Notes under the pieces: generated by a model
Seen by the model: the letters and a program-made list of their open reading frames with translations, nothing else
Database searches by the model: none
What the model was told of the DNA's origin: nothing
In this document: positions 35,867 through 45,080 of the stretch, one piece after another
Layout of the letters: every line of letters starts with the position of its first letter
How positions within the stretch are numbered: the stretch's first letter is position 1
From: Gammaproteobacteria bacterium
Lineage (GTDB): Bacteria > Pseudomonadota > Gammaproteobacteria > SZUA-140
Direction: 5' to 3'
Assembly (NCBI GenBank): GCA_021648525.1
Contig: JAKISP010000006.1
Coordinates: 19,476 to 83,475, forward strand
DNA: 64,000 bases
Translations under genes and position numbers: made by a program

Positions 35867-36411
35867 TTTGCAGATTTTCCTGTTTCGTCGTTAAAATGGC
35901 TAAGCTAACTATATATTGTAGGTAAATATGGGTTTTATTGAGTAGGGTTTCCGCACAAACTAGTCAATTGATACTCATAGTACACGTTATCAAATGTGCG
36001 TACGCCACAAATGGTGGATCATGGTTTAATTCAAAAATTAGTACTATCAAAACGAAGTGTCCTTCAATACGCAAGAACCTCAGCTAAATAAAGTAAACAG
36101 TAATGAAATAACAAACACAAAAACCATACGAAAAACAAGGCAAAAGAGTTGTCAATTAACAAATTGTTATCTATAACCCGCATTGATAGAATTTCTGTCA
36201 GGGTTAGCGCTTTCAGCGCAACGACTTAGCCCGTTAGTTCAACAACATTCGATGCGCATGGAGATGCAGGCATTTGTTCGAGGTGAATCTGCCCGCTCGT
36301 TTAACTACTTATCAATGTATGCGTTTGTTTCAGGTTACAGCCCATACAAACTAAAATTATCATCACTGAAACAAAAAATATTAACCAGCAATCCCTGAAA
36401 AGAGGCCTCCT
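35867..36411. other. Intergenic region upstream of the large regulator
   Basis: 545 bases, AT-rich over 35890-36180. It should contain the promoter of the minus-strand regulator. A plus-strand frame of 71 codons from TTG 36183 to 36398 is open but has no ribosome-binding site and no family resemblance, so I do not call it a gene. No terminator or RNA gene was recognised. Confidence 0.5.
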
Positions 36412-36591
36412 TCACTCCACATCAATCCCTTTAGCCTGTTGAACATGCTCTGTTAGCGCATCAAAGGTTTCATGTGAGCTTGTTTGATATAAAGTGAATA
36501 TTTTTCCATCACTATTTTTCAATCTAACTTGTGCGGCAATATGCCCATTTAGCGAGCAATATCGCCCACCCAGTATTTCAAATCCTTTCAT
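36412..36591 (-). CDS. Small protein resembling an anti-sigma-factor C-terminal domain
   Basis: 59 residues from ATG 36591 (an upstream start at 36612 is possible). MKGFEILGGRYCSLNGHIAAQVRL and TLYQT recall the periplasmic end of some anti-sigma factors (pattern GF-x(2)-GG-R-x-C-x(3)-G-x-AAQ). Here it has no membrane anchor or N-terminal sigma-binding part. It is the last gene of the ECF unit and overlaps the preceding 83-residue gene. It may be one half of a split anti-sigma protein; the assignment is by eye and tentative. Confidence 0.45.
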   Translation of the reverse strand: MKGFEILGGRYCSLNGHIAAQVRLKNSDGKIFTLYQTSSHETFDALTEHVQQAKGIDVE

Positions 36592-36829
36592 TATTAAGTC
36601 TTTTTGGGTCAATTAACCTGAAGCCCAGTTTTGTCATCACCTGATTTAACGCTGCATAACTCACTTGCAGATTTTTCTGATGATTAATCGCGATTTCCTG
36701 TGCAATATTTTCAACAAGCTGCTGCTGAGTGGGCGCAACATCCATCAACTGCTGTAATTTTTGAGCAGACAATGTCTTTTTCTGGTAATAATTATTAACG
36801 GCTTTATCAGTCGCATCATTTTTACTCAT
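36578..36829 (-). CDS. Small helical protein downstream of ECF sigma, putative anti-sigma component
   Basis: 83 residues from ATG 36829 (MSKNDATDKAVNNYYQKKTL), entirely polar and helical, with no membrane segment or Cys. It overlaps the end of the sigma gene by a few bases and the next small gene by about 14, so the three are translationally coupled. By position it is the likely sigma partner, since anti-sigma genes usually follow their ECF gene. I do not recognise its family. Confidence 0.5.
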   Translation of the reverse strand: MSKNDATDKAVNNYYQKKTLSAQKLQQLMDVAPTQQQLVENIAQEIAINHQKNLQVSYAALNQVMTKLGFRLIDPKRLNNERI

Positions 36830-37307
36830 GCGATACCACCTTGATTTCATTAGCGCTGAAGTAGCATTGAATTTTCTTTCGAGTACGAGTTAACATACTA
36901 AGCACGGTTCCCCGGGCCAGGCCTGTAATAGTGGTAATTCCCAGCGCAGTGTAACCCTCAGCCACATTCAGATATAACACTTCACGTTCAATTCCACGTA
37001 ACTGTGCAAGTGCCGCTTCAAGCAGAGGGTCATGAAAGTCATGTGCATAATCAACATCAATTAATTGATGTACAGGCTCTGCAATAGATTCAAGTGATTC
37101 CATTGGAACCAGCCGTTCGCGTTTATACAAATTATAATAGCGAGAGCGAATCGCACAGAATAGATAATCTTTTTCATGTGGGCCACCTGCCTGAATCACT
37201 GCTACCCACGCGTCCGGCAGAAGGTCTTCTGCTTTGGCCGTATGATGGGCAAGCGACAGCGCATAGCGATAGTCGCACTGTAGCAATATTGCTAGTGATT
37301 CTGGCAA
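36822..37307 (-). CDS. ECF-type RNA polymerase sigma factor
   Basis: 161 residues. Region 2 is LAHHTAKAEDLLPDAWVAVIQ with LFCAIRSRYYNLYKRER; region 4 is LRGIEREVLYLNVAEGYTALGITTITGLARGTVLSMLTRTRKK, shown here only to identify its boundaries near residues 100-145. It should redirect RNA polymerase to a small regulon, possibly including itself. The start is TTG 37307 with CAGGA 8 bases upstream; no ATG or GTG lies between it and an upstream stop. It is coupled to two small genes and preceded by a frameshifted exported-protein gene. Confidence 0.85.
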   Translation of the reverse strand: MPESLAILLQCDYRYALSLAHHTAKAEDLLPDAWVAVIQAGGPHEKDYLFCAIRSRYYNLYKRERLVPMESLESIAEPVHQLIDVDYAHDFHDPLLEAALAQLRGIEREVLYLNVAEGYTALGITTITGLARGTVLSMLTRTRKKIQCYFSANEIKVVSHE

Positions 37308-37342
37308 ATGATAATTCCTGCTAACCTGTCAATTTAACTGCA

Positions 37343-37832
37343 TTATAGTTTTTCAAGATGGTATTTACGCTTTTTCCCATTAATCGAATGCACCAGCGGC
37401 TGCGTGGTAATCAAACTATTGTTCGACTTACGTACCATAAAATCAATATCAATCATATTGCCATGTTGGTCAAGAAACAGCACAGCTTACGTAAAAATTA
37501 CCCTTTTTAACAATACCACTGTGCAGTGCTGGCAGCTTTAACTGTAACAGTTTTCTTTCAATCGCATCATAAACATAAAGGTGCTCATCAATCGTTTGTA
37601 TTTCTATAAGACTTGCCATCGACTGCTGTACCTTCTTTCTAAGATCCCCTTTAATTGAAGGGGCACTTGCTGAAGACGCAATTCCAGAGAAAATAAAAGC
37701 GACCAGCAGCAATCCAGTGCTGGTTGATTTGGTAAGTATCGATGATTTGATTAAGGCTCTCCAGTCAATTAATTCATCCCTGCTTATCAGGGCGATACTG
37801 TAGTAACAAACGGGAGCACGATTTGGTTGCAC
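37343..37832 (-). pseudogene. Exported protein gene interrupted by a single-base frameshift
   Basis: The first frame (GTG 37832 to a stop at 37470) encodes a membrane or signal segment (STGLLLVAFIFSGIASSASA) and then KKGNFYVSCAVS. One base later the other frame continues sensibly: AVLFLDQHGNMIDIDFMVRK, then VHSINGKKRKYHLEKL, ending at TAA 37343-37345. Removing one A in GTAAGC near 37483 joins the two into a protein of about 160 residues. It is therefore a broken gene or a sequencing error. It lies 36 bases upstream of the ECF sigma gene, same strand. Family not recognised. Confidence 0.6.
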
Positions 37833-38002
37833 GCTGTAGAAATAAATATTTAATGGTAAAAAACAATAACTTCAGGTTTTTTTACGAGGATCAAAGCCTG
37901 GTCGTTAACAAACTGTAATACAAGGATAATTTTTGTGATACAGATCGCGTCTTTTTTTACTTCCAGCGCTATAATAACCGCCTGGGTTTGAGAGAGTATG
38001 CA

Positions 38003-38689
38003 ATGCTTTTTATATATAGTGGGGAGGTACCCGCGCTTGATCGTCGTTTAAGCTATGAGCTAGGGGCAAAGCACCGATTACTCACAATTCCATACGCTGC
38101 TGACGAATATTGGGCTGCGCTTGAAGCAAGAGACTGCTTCAGAGGCGATGGCCTCAATGCACATGCCCTGAGTAAGCGAGCCTGCAGTGACAAGGCGCAA
38201 CTACGAAATGAAGTCTTCACCTCCGACGCCATTTATCTACCTGGTGGTAATACTTATCAGTTTCTTGCATTTGCCAGAGAAATGGGTCTCTTCTCTCTAT
38301 TGCAGGCATTTGAATCACTCGGCGGTATTATTGTTGCGGAATCGGCCGGTTCAATTATTCTTTCATCGGATATTTCTACTGCTGCTATCCCCACTACTTG
38401 TCCGGATGAAAACAATATCGGTATTACCGATTTTCAGGCGATGGGCCGCCTCTCTTTTCATGTTAGCCCCCACTATGAACCTGATGCGCCGCAGGCGAGC
38501 AACGAAATGGAAGAGTTGCAAATGCTTGCCAACCTGTCTGACACTCCCGTTCTGATTTTACAGGATGGTGCTGGTATTGTGATGCAAGGTGATGAGGTTG
38601 TTTTTTCGACGGGTTCCCCTACGTGGCTCTCAACTATCAATGAACAGCCGCTGGAACAGGTTGCTCAAATGAAGTTGATACAAAACTGA
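38003..38689 (+). CDS. Peptidase S51 family protein (PepE/cyanophycinase-like)
   Basis: 228 residues with a class-I glutamine-amidotransferase-like fold. IYLPGGNTYQFL and the nucleophile elbow AESAGSI (Ser nucleophile) are followed by SPHYEPD, whose His completes the active site. S51 enzymes cleave Asp-X dipeptides or related substrates. ATG 38003 is used because GAGAG precedes it at 6 bases; a TTG 15 bases earlier is less likely. It is convergent with the DUF455 gene. Confidence 0.8.
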   Translation: MLFIYSGEVPALDRRLSYELGAKHRLLTIPYAADEYWAALEARDCFRGDGLNAHALSKRACSDKAQLRNEVFTSDAIYLPGGNTYQFLAFAREMGLFSLLQAFESLGGIIVAESAGSIILSSDISTAAIPTTCPDENNIGITDFQAMGRLSFHVSPHYEPDAPQASNEMEELQMLANLSDTPVLILQDGAGIVMQGDEVVFSTGSPTWLSTINEQPLEQVAQMKLIQN

Positions 38690-38699
38690 GACTCACTCT

Positions 38700-39518
38700 T
38701 TAGCGAGTTAAACCGCTAGCTAATGCCTCGAGAGCCTTGAGTTCTTCTATAGAAAAGCCCGCCTGCTGACGTAACTCATAATCAAATGGCCCACGTAGCT
38801 CGCCAATAAAGTAATCGTCAATTAATTTCCGAAAAGTGTTTTCGGGGTTAAGTGAGCGCTCGTCGCAGAAATATTTAAACCAGCGTGAACCGATTTTGAC
38901 GTGGCCGATCTCATCGCGCAGGATAATTTCTAAAATTGCAACGGTCTCATTGTCGCCTGCTTTTTTCAATCGCGCCATCATGCCAGGTGTAACATCAAGA
39001 CCGCGCGCCTCTAATACTCTCGGCACCAACGCCATCCTCACCATCGGGTCGTCGGCTGTTTTTTGTGCCATTGCCCATAAACCGTTATGGGCAGGGAAAT
39101 CACCATACTGGTAACCCAGACGCTGTAAACGTTCCGACAGCAGTTCAAAATGGTACGCCTCTTCATCCGCCACACGTATCCAGTCATCATAATATTGTTC
39201 AGGTAGCCCACGAAAACGGTAGACGGCATCCCACGCAAGGTTGATTGCATTAAACTCAATATGGGTGATCGCGTGAATCAATGCTGCGCGTCCTTCATCA
39301 CTGCCAGGGCCACGGCGCGGTACATCGGCAGGTGATACGAGCGCTGGCTTTTCAGGATGCCCAGCCTCACCAATCGGCAGTGCCTCCTCACTAGATAGCA
39401 AGCTATAAGTGCCATTACGCCACGCCTGCGCCGTCTGCCTGGTAAGTGCCACCTTTTCAGCTACCTGATTGGCCATAAGGCATTGCTGAGCAGCACTGAA
39501 TATATCGAGGGAAGTCAT
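38700..39518 (-). CDS. DUF455 ferritin-like protein
   Basis: 272 residues of the DUF455 family with a four-helix ferritin-like core. Metal-ligand-type motifs are ITHIEFNAINLAWD, ADEEAYHFELL and LRDEIGHVKIG, the E and ExxH pattern of diiron proteins. Function is unknown; some homologues are linked to tRNA or redox chemistry by fold only. Two adjacent ATGs are possible (39521, 39518). It is divergent from DUF1820 across a region with a long hairpin. Confidence 0.85.
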   Translation of the reverse strand: MTSLDIFSAAQQCLMANQVAEKVALTRQTAQAWRNGTYSLLSSEEALPIGEAGHPEKPALVSPADVPRRGPGSDEGRAALIHAITHIEFNAINLAWDAVYRFRGLPEQYYDDWIRVADEEAYHFELLSERLQRLGYQYGDFPAHNGLWAMAQKTADDPMVRMALVPRVLEARGLDVTPGMMARLKKAGDNETVAILEIILRDEIGHVKIGSRWFKYFCDERSLNPENTFRKLIDDYFIGELRGPFDYELRQQAGFSIEELKALEALASGLTR

Positions 39519-39640
39519 CATTGTATCGTTGTATCTATAATAGAGAGCTGAGCAACATGGAGTGGATAAAGATTAACATGATGTCGATCATATCGGCATT
39601 AAAGTCGGCTTAATCTCAGTAATACTATGAATAAGAAAAA

Positions 39641-39695
39641 GGGGCTGATATCCTTCGCTCAACGAAACAATTGAGCGTAAGGATTAACCAGCCCC
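39641..39695. promoter_or_regulatory. Long imperfect hairpin abutting the DUF1820 start codon
   Basis: GGGGCTG (39641-39647) pairs with CAGCCCC (39689-39695), ATCCTT (39650-39655) with AAGGAT (39679-39684), and CGCTCAA (39656-39662) with TTGAGCG (39671-39677), leaving an 8-base loop. The AAGGA that could serve as the DUF1820 ribosome-binding site lies inside the stem, and the stem ends one base before the ATG at 39697. A 15-codon frame (ATG 39627 to TGA 39674) runs through it. Read on the minus strand, the stem is followed by TTTTTCTT, so it could equally be a terminator for antisense transcription. Confidence 0.6.
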
Positions 39696-39696
39696 T

Positions 39697-40032
39697 ATGG
39701 CCAGTAAAAGCATCTATAAAGTGATTTTCCATAATCAGGGGAAGCTATATGAACTCTATGCTAAAGAGGTCTACCAGGGCGAGTTGTATGGCTTTGTTGA
39801 GATTGAAGAGTTGATCTTTGGTGAAAACAGCTCGGTAGTGGTTGATCCGGGTGAAGAGCGCCTGAAATCGGAATTTGCCGATGTTAAAAGAAGTTTTATC
39901 CCAATGCACTCCATCGTTCGCATTGATGAGGTTGAAAAAGAAGGTTCAGGAAAAATCACAGAATTATCGAGTAAAGGTGATAATGTTACCCAATTCCCTG
40001 GGCCAATCTACGCCCCCGGAAAAGATAGCTAG
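39697..40032 (+). CDS. DUF1820 family protein
   Basis: 111 residues, cytoplasmic, no membrane segment. The start MASKSIYKVIFHNQGKLYEL and ELYGFVEIEELIFGE match DUF1820, followed by HSIVRIDEVEKEGSGKI and a Pro-rich tail. The family is small, gammaproteobacterial and of unknown function; the fold is predicted to be a small beta-barrel. Its translation start is enclosed by the hairpin at 39641-39695. Confidence 0.85.
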   Translation: MASKSIYKVIFHNQGKLYELYAKEVYQGELYGFVEIEELIFGENSSVVVDPGEERLKSEFADVKRSFIPMHSIVRIDEVEKEGSGKITELSSKGDNVTQFPGPIYAPGKDS

Positions 40033-40257
40033 CATCAACTCAAGAGCAGCGGCGTTACAAATATTGCCAATAGGCTCGCTACGGTGTGCTCCTTTGGGTA
40101 TTACCGACGATTCACAGCCTTGCTGTGGCAAATCTGGATCTCCAGTCTGCCGCGCTCAGAATTAATAAAGGTGCACTTAATAATGCCGTGCAGCTGTCGA
40201 TATTCAATAAAATACCGAATGTAATCACTTTATTGAATTGATCTGCGAGCCTGCATT

Positions 40258-41208
40258 ATGCGATGCCCCAAATGCGAATATGTAAGAGAAGAAGCGGAAG
40301 CGGCGCCGGACTGGCAATGCCCCAGGTGTGGTATCGCTTATCACAAGTTTAAGCCCGCAGTGGAATCGGTACCAAACAAGGCGGCGTCCGAGTTCACTAT
40401 TCGTACATCGCCAGAAAAAAAGAAAGGCATTACTTTTAAAGATTTTCGAATTGCAATTTTATTGCTAATCCTGCTATTTGTGGCACTCGACAGCTTCTTT
40501 ATGAAGGCTAACACCTCAGATTGGGATCAGCCGCTTCGAGTGGTCATTTATCCAGTTAATGGCGATCTGAGCGAAGTCAGTTCGTCATATATTGCCTCAC
40601 TACAGGAGAGTGGGTTTTCACCCATTAATCAGTTCATGCGACGTGAAGCCGTGCGGTATGGCATCGCTATCAGTGATCCACTCGATATCCGCATGGGGCC
40701 AGTAATCGAAGAAATACCGCCACTACCACCTCATGAAGGCAGCATACTGGACACTGTTCTATGGAGCCTCAATTTCCGCTACTGGTCTTTTACGATGGAT
40801 ACCTATGAAGGGCCAAGGCCTGATATCAGGATTTTCACACTCTTCTATGATTTCCACACACACAAACGACTGCCGCATTCGACCGGTATCGAACAGGGCA
40901 TGCTGAGCATTGTGCACGCCTTTTCAAATCGCAAAATGGCAAAACAAAATAATTTTGTGATTACACATGAAATGTTGCACACCCTGGGCGCAACCGATAA
41001 ATATAATCTTGCAAATAACCTGCCCATTTTTCCTGATGGCTATGCAGATCCAGATAAAACACCGCGCTATCCTCAGCACTTTGCAGAGATCATGGGAGGC
41101 CGTATCCCCCTCAGCCAGACACAGTCTGAAATACCAGAAGGATTAAATGAAGCCATAATAGGTATGTTAACAGCGAGGGAAATTGGTTGGGTAAAAGGTG
41201 AAGAATAG
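40258..41208 (+). CDS. Membrane-anchored zincin-type metallopeptidase with N-terminal zinc ribbon
   Basis: 316 residues. A cytoplasmic CxxC-CxxC zinc ribbon (Cys3, Cys6, Cys21, Cys24) is followed by one membrane helix at 64-82 and a periplasmic domain. That domain contains HEMLHTLGATD at 237-247, the extended metzincin-like HExxHxxGxxD motif with three zinc ligands and the catalytic Glu. The rest of the fold does not match a peptidase family I can name. It is a single gene after a 225-base gap. Confidence 0.7.
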   Translation: MRCPKCEYVREEAEAAPDWQCPRCGIAYHKFKPAVESVPNKAASEFTIRTSPEKKKGITFKDFRIAILLLILLFVALDSFFMKANTSDWDQPLRVVIYPVNGDLSEVSSSYIASLQESGFSPINQFMRREAVRYGIAISDPLDIRMGPVIEEIPPLPPHEGSILDTVLWSLNFRYWSFTMDTYEGPRPDIRIFTLFYDFHTHKRLPHSTGIEQGMLSIVHAFSNRKMAKQNNFVITHEMLHTLGATDKYNLANNLPIFPDGYADPDKTPRYPQHFAEIMGGRIPLSQTQSEIPEGLNEAIIGMLTAREIGWVKGEE

Positions 41209-41320
41209 CGATAGCAGTAGGCGGTGGTGTGGGGTGAACATCTGCTAAAACTACGTGTGCTCGTTCTTTGAATATGAGAAAATCAGGCCTTCGATTTTTT
41301 AGTAATGATGGGGCTGTGGT

Positions 41321-42082
41321 ATGGCGAACGAGTTACAGGCACTAATTTTTGATGTGGACGGTACCCTTGCCGATACCGAACGTGATGGGCACCGTGTCGC
41401 ATTTAATGCGGCCTTTGAAGAAGAGGGGCTAGATTGGGTGTGGAATGAAGCGCTTTACGGAGAGCTATTAAGCGTCACTGGCGGTAAAGAACGCATCCGT
41501 TTTTATCTAGAAAAATTTAATACTGACTTTGAAAAGCCTGCGCAATTCGATGAATTTGTGGCCGGCCTACATGCGGCTAAGACACGCCATTTTGTGGCGA
41601 TGATGCAACGTGGCGAAATCCCACTACGCCCAGGTGTTGAACGTCTAATAAAAGAAGCGCGTGCCGCCAACATGCGCCTTGCGATTTCAACCACCACCAC
41701 GCCTGCCAATGTTGAAGCGTTGGTTAGCAGCACATTGGGCAGCGATGCGATGCAGTGGTTTGAAGTGATCGCTGCGGGCGACATTGTACCCGCTAAAAAA
41801 CCTGCGCCGGATATCTATGATTATGCACTGCAAAAAATGGGACTACAGGCGGATCAGTGTATGGCCTTTGAGGATTCACGCAACGGCATTCTTTCGTCGC
41901 AGGCGGCGAAACTTAAAACCATCATCACTGTGAATGGTTATACCAGTGAAGATGATTTTAGTGGCGCAGTCATTGTCCTGGATCAAATGGGTGAACCAGG
42001 CGTCCCGTGCAAAGTACTACAGGGTGATATTGATGTGACATGCCTTGATCTGGCTGTCGTGAAGAAACTGTTTCAGGCATAA
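41321..42082 (+). CDS. cbbY: CbbY-family HAD phosphatase
   Basis: 253 residues with the HAD nucleophile motif DVDGTLADTE near residue 10, a helical cap domain, motif II STTT, the Lys in AKKPAPDIY and acidic motif FEDSRNG. CbbY proteins dephosphorylate xylulose 1,5-bisphosphate, an inhibitor of RubisCO, and accompany Calvin-cycle genes. Similar HADs exist in heterotrophs. No other Calvin-cycle genes lie in the window, so autotrophy is suggested, not shown. Confidence 0.82.
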   Translation: MANELQALIFDVDGTLADTERDGHRVAFNAAFEEEGLDWVWNEALYGELLSVTGGKERIRFYLEKFNTDFEKPAQFDEFVAGLHAAKTRHFVAMMQRGEIPLRPGVERLIKEARAANMRLAISTTTTPANVEALVSSTLGSDAMQWFEVIAAGDIVPAKKPAPDIYDYALQKMGLQADQCMAFEDSRNGILSSQAAKLKTIITVNGYTSEDDFSGAVIVLDQMGEPGVPCKVLQGDIDVTCLDLAVVKKLFQA

Positions 42083-42093
42083 GTTTAAGATGA

Positions 42094-42130
42094 GTGACGG
42101 TCTCGCGACCGTCACACGTTAGATTTTTTT
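42094..42130 (+). terminator. Intrinsic terminator after cbbY
   Basis: GTGACGGTC (42094-42102) and GACCGTCAC (42107-42115) form a 9-bp stem with a 4-base loop, followed a few bases later by a run of T (42123-42130). It lies 12 bases after the cbbY stop and overlaps the stop codon of the convergent gene. Confidence 0.7.
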
Positions 42131-42585
42131 TTACCCTTCTTTTTCTCTTTTTTTCCCGTAACTTTGTCGGGATAACCCTTTTCCGAGCTGATCTTCACAT
42201 TAATATCATATTGCTGTAATGCACCGATCACATGATAGATCATCGAGTCACCTGGAATGATTGCGTTATAAGGGTTTTTGATTTGGTACCAGCAAGGGTT
42301 GTCCGGTACGGCTGAATGAATCCCGAGTAGGTCCATCGCGAGCGCGTACCAACCATAGCGCTCCACTTCATTGGCAAAGCCAGTCATCCTGGTGGCAGTT
42401 GATGCCAGCACTATCTCAACTGCTTTATCATGCACGCTATTCTGTTGTGCCATATTCAATTTATTAAAAGTGTATTTAGCAAAGACCAGATTACTAGCCG
42501 CTTTATGACGGCGTTTCATCGCAAAAAGTTTTACCGCAATAATGGTAACAACTAATACACCTACGATAGTTAACAGGATCTCCAC
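42112..42585 (-). CDS. Membrane-anchored protein of unknown function with lysine-rich C-terminus
   Basis: 157 residues: one N-terminal membrane helix (2-24), a basic patch (KRRHK), a soluble helical domain, and a C-terminal GKKEKKKGKKKSNV tail. I recognise no family. It follows the SPOR gene by 15 bases and is probably in the argS-SPOR operon. Confidence 0.6.
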   Translation of the reverse strand: MEILLTIVGVLVVTIIAVKLFAMKRRHKAASNLVFAKYTFNKLNMAQQNSVHDKAVEIVLASTATRMTGFANEVERYGWYALAMDLLGIHSAVPDNPCWYQIKNPYNAIIPGDSMIYHVIGALQQYDINVKISSEKGYPDKVTGKKEKKKGKKKSNV

Positions 42586-42600
42586 GGGGTCACTCCTTAA

Positions 42601-43212
42601 TTATTTGTCATCCGCTTTTATTTTTAGCAACATAAATTCGATATCATTTTTTCTAAGTTGTGAACGTGTTTGATTAAGCATTGGCATTTCGGTGATGGGG
42701 CCGATACGCACACGATGCCAGGTACTGTTATTATCAATGGTGATCGTCTGGATTTTTGATTCAAGCCCCTTCAGGGCAAGCTGTGCTTTAAAGGCATCGG
42801 CATCCGAGAAACTCCGAAAGGAGCCAACCTGCAACAGATAAGTGCCTGGGCGTTTTATTTTGGGCATCCGAAGCTGCGTTTCTTTATCCTGCTCAGGGAT
42901 AAAAATTTCCATCTCGGGCAATAAGGTATAAAAATCAAAACGAGATTTTTCTGGTTCCACTTCAGCAGCACTCGGTTTGTGGCTAGTGAGCGGTGGCTTT
43001 GTATCTACTGCTGCCTTAGCTGGCGCCATTACTTCATTGGCTGGCGTGGTCCACTGCACATAGAGATAGGCGGCCAGCGCAATCACCAGCCCGATCAACA
43101 TGCCTACTGCTAGCGAGCCCCAGCCGATAGCAGCGCTCTTTTTTGCCTCGGCCTTTTTTTTGCTCGATTTACTCGATTTATATCCAGAGGGCATCTTGTA
43201 ATCCTTTGCCAC
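42601..43212 (-). CDS. SPOR-domain cell-division protein (FtsN-like)
   Basis: 203 residues. A Lys/Ser-rich cytoplasmic start is followed by one membrane helix (about 28-50), a Pro/Ala-rich linker, and a C-terminal SPOR domain (about 125-200; YLLQVGSFRSFSDADAFKAQL) that binds denuded peptidoglycan at the septum. It starts two bases after the argS stop and is placed by argS and priA as in Pseudomonas. Confidence 0.88.
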   Translation of the reverse strand: MAKDYKMPSGYKSSKSSKKKAEAKKSAAIGWGSLAVGMLIGLVIALAAYLYVQWTTPANEVMAPAKAAVDTKPPLTSHKPSAAEVEPEKSRFDFYTLLPEMEIFIPEQDKETQLRMPKIKRPGTYLLQVGSFRSFSDADAFKAQLALKGLESKIQTITIDNNSTWHRVRIGPITEMPMLNQTRSQLRKNDIEFMLLKIKADDK

Positions 43213-43214
43213 GA

Positions 43215-44975
43215 CTACATCTTTTCAGGTGCGCTGACACCTAATAGGCCAAGGCCGTTACTGATCACCTGGCGTGTGGCCTTAATCAATGCAACACGGG
43301 CATTACGCAGCGTGGCATCATCAACGATAAATTGATGTGCGTTGTAGTAGGTGTGAAAGTCATTCGCTAGGTCACGCAGGTAATAGGCAACCTGGTGCGG
43401 CTCATGAGATAGCGCAGCAGACTCAACCACCTCAGGAAAGCGCGTCAGGCGAGAGATCAATGCTAACTCATGTTCGTTGTTGAGTAGCGACAGCGCGCCT
43501 TCATCTGGCTGTTGCCAGGAAAACCCTTTTTCATCCAGTTGACGTAGCACGCTGCAAACGCGAGCATGTGCATATTGAATATAGTAAACAGGGTTATCAT
43601 TTGACTGCGATTTGGCCAGATCGAGATCAAAGTCCATATGCTGTTCACACTTACGCAGCACATAGAAAAAACGTGCGGCATCATTACCGACCTCTTGACG
43701 CAGTTGGCGTAGTGTTACAAATTCGCCACTGCGGGTCGACATCTGTGCCTTTTCACCGCCACGATAGAGGATTGCAAATTGCACCAGTAGCACATCAAGT
43801 TTATCAACGTCATCCCCTAGTGCCTGCAACGCAGCCTTAACGCGCGGCACATAGCCGTGATGATCGGCACCCCAGACATCGATCACCTGGTCGAAGCCGC
43901 GTTCCAGTTTATCCATGTGATAGGCGATATCAGAGGCAAAATAGGTTGCCTGTCCGTTTTCACGAATGACCACGCGATCTTTTTCATCGCCAAAATCGGT
44001 AGAACGAAACCACCATGCTCCCTTCTCTTCATAGAGATGGCCGCTGGCTTTGAGGCGACCAATCGCGCGATCAATCGCACCGGAGTTAACCAGTGAGTTT
44101 TCTGAAAACCACTTTTCATAGATGACGCCAAATTCCTGCAGATCCTCGCGGATATCTTTGAGGATGGTATTGAGCGCAGCATTGAAAACAATCTTATAAC
44201 CTTCGTCACCCAGTAATGTCCTGGTGCGTTCAATCAATGTATCGATATGTAGCTCTTTATCACCATCCGCCTGACCTTCATCAGGATGCAGCCCATTCGT
44301 CACCACATCGGCGGGATGACGTAGCGTATCACCATGTGCCTGTTGTAACGCGGCGGCAATGTCGTAAATGTATTGTCCCCTGTAGCCGTTAACCGGAAAG
44401 GTGATCGCTTCGCCGCAACCTTCGAGATAACGCAGCCAGGTACTGGCCGCCAGAATATTCATCTGTCGTCCAGCATCGTTCACATAATATTCGCGATGTA
44501 CTTCGAAACCAGCTGCCGCCAGCAGATCAGCGACAGTGGCCCCGTAAGCCGCCCCACGTCCGTGGCCCACGTGCAGTGGGCCGGTAGGATTGGCCGATAC
44601 AAATTCAACCTGTACGCGTTTGCCACACCCCACCGTGCTATGGCCAAATGCCTCGCTGCTCTCGAAGATCTTACCGATCACTGCGCGCGTTTCCCCTTCA
44701 TTGATGAAGAAGTTGATGAAACCAGGCCCTGCAATATCAATCTTCGTCACCACCTCTGATGCGGGTAGTGCCGCGACAATTTTCTCGGCCAGGTCACGTG
44801 GTTTGCACTTCGCCTGTTTTGAGAGCATCAGCGCGATATTGCAGGCGAAATCGCCGTGAGTTTTATCGCGAGTGCGTTCAATCTGAATGTTGAAATTGAG
44901 CGCTTGAGGCAGATCGCCGTTTTGTTGCAACGTAGTGATCGATTGAGTGATGAGTGTTTGTATTTGGCTTTTCAT
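43215..44975 (-). CDS. argS: Arginyl-tRNA synthetase
   Basis: Class I synthetase of 586 residues from ATG 44975 ([17 protein letters not shown]). It has the ArgRS N-terminal additional domain, the HIGH motif as HVGH in [14 protein letters not shown] near residue 128, the KMSTR-region [11 protein letters not shown], and the C-terminal anticodon-binding DALR domain. An in-frame TTG start 18 codons upstream gives an atypical extension. It is followed closely by the SPOR gene. Confidence 0.97.
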   Translation of the reverse strand: MKSQIQTLITQSITTLQQNGDLPQALNFNIQIERTRDKTHGDFACNIALMLSKQAKCKPRDLAEKIVAALPASEVVTKIDIAGPGFINFFINEGETRAVIGKIFESSEAFGHSTVGCGKRVQVEFVSANPTGPLHVGHGRGAAYGATVADLLAAAGFEVHREYYVNDAGRQMNILAASTWLRYLEGCGEAITFPVNGYRGQYIYDIAAALQQAHGDTLRHPADVVTNGLHPDEGQADGDKELHIDTLIERTRTLLGDEGYKIVFNAALNTILKDIREDLQEFGVIYEKWFSENSLVNSGAIDRAIGRLKASGHLYEEKGAWWFRSTDFGDEKDRVVIRENGQATYFASDIAYHMDKLERGFDQVIDVWGADHHGYVPRVKAALQALGDDVDKLDVLLVQFAILYRGGEKAQMSTRSGEFVTLRQLRQEVGNDAARFFYVLRKCEQHMDFDLDLAKSQSNDNPVYYIQYAHARVCSVLRQLDEKGFSWQQPDEGALSLLNNEHELALISRLTRFPEVVESAALSHEPHQVAYYLRDLANDFHTYYNAHQFIVDDATLRNARVALIKATRQVISNGLGLLGVSAPEKM

Positions 44976-45080
44976 TAACGCTTTGAACTGTCGGTGAGTT
45001 TTAATTGGCTGCCACGAAGTGGCGAGCAACGTATTATCAGGGGTGAGCAGAGCCGCTACAAGTAAATTCTTAGCTTGTGT

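Noticed and set aside
36183..36398. Plus-strand frame of 71 codons from TTG
   Set aside because: No ribosome-binding site and no recognisable family in an AT-rich gap.
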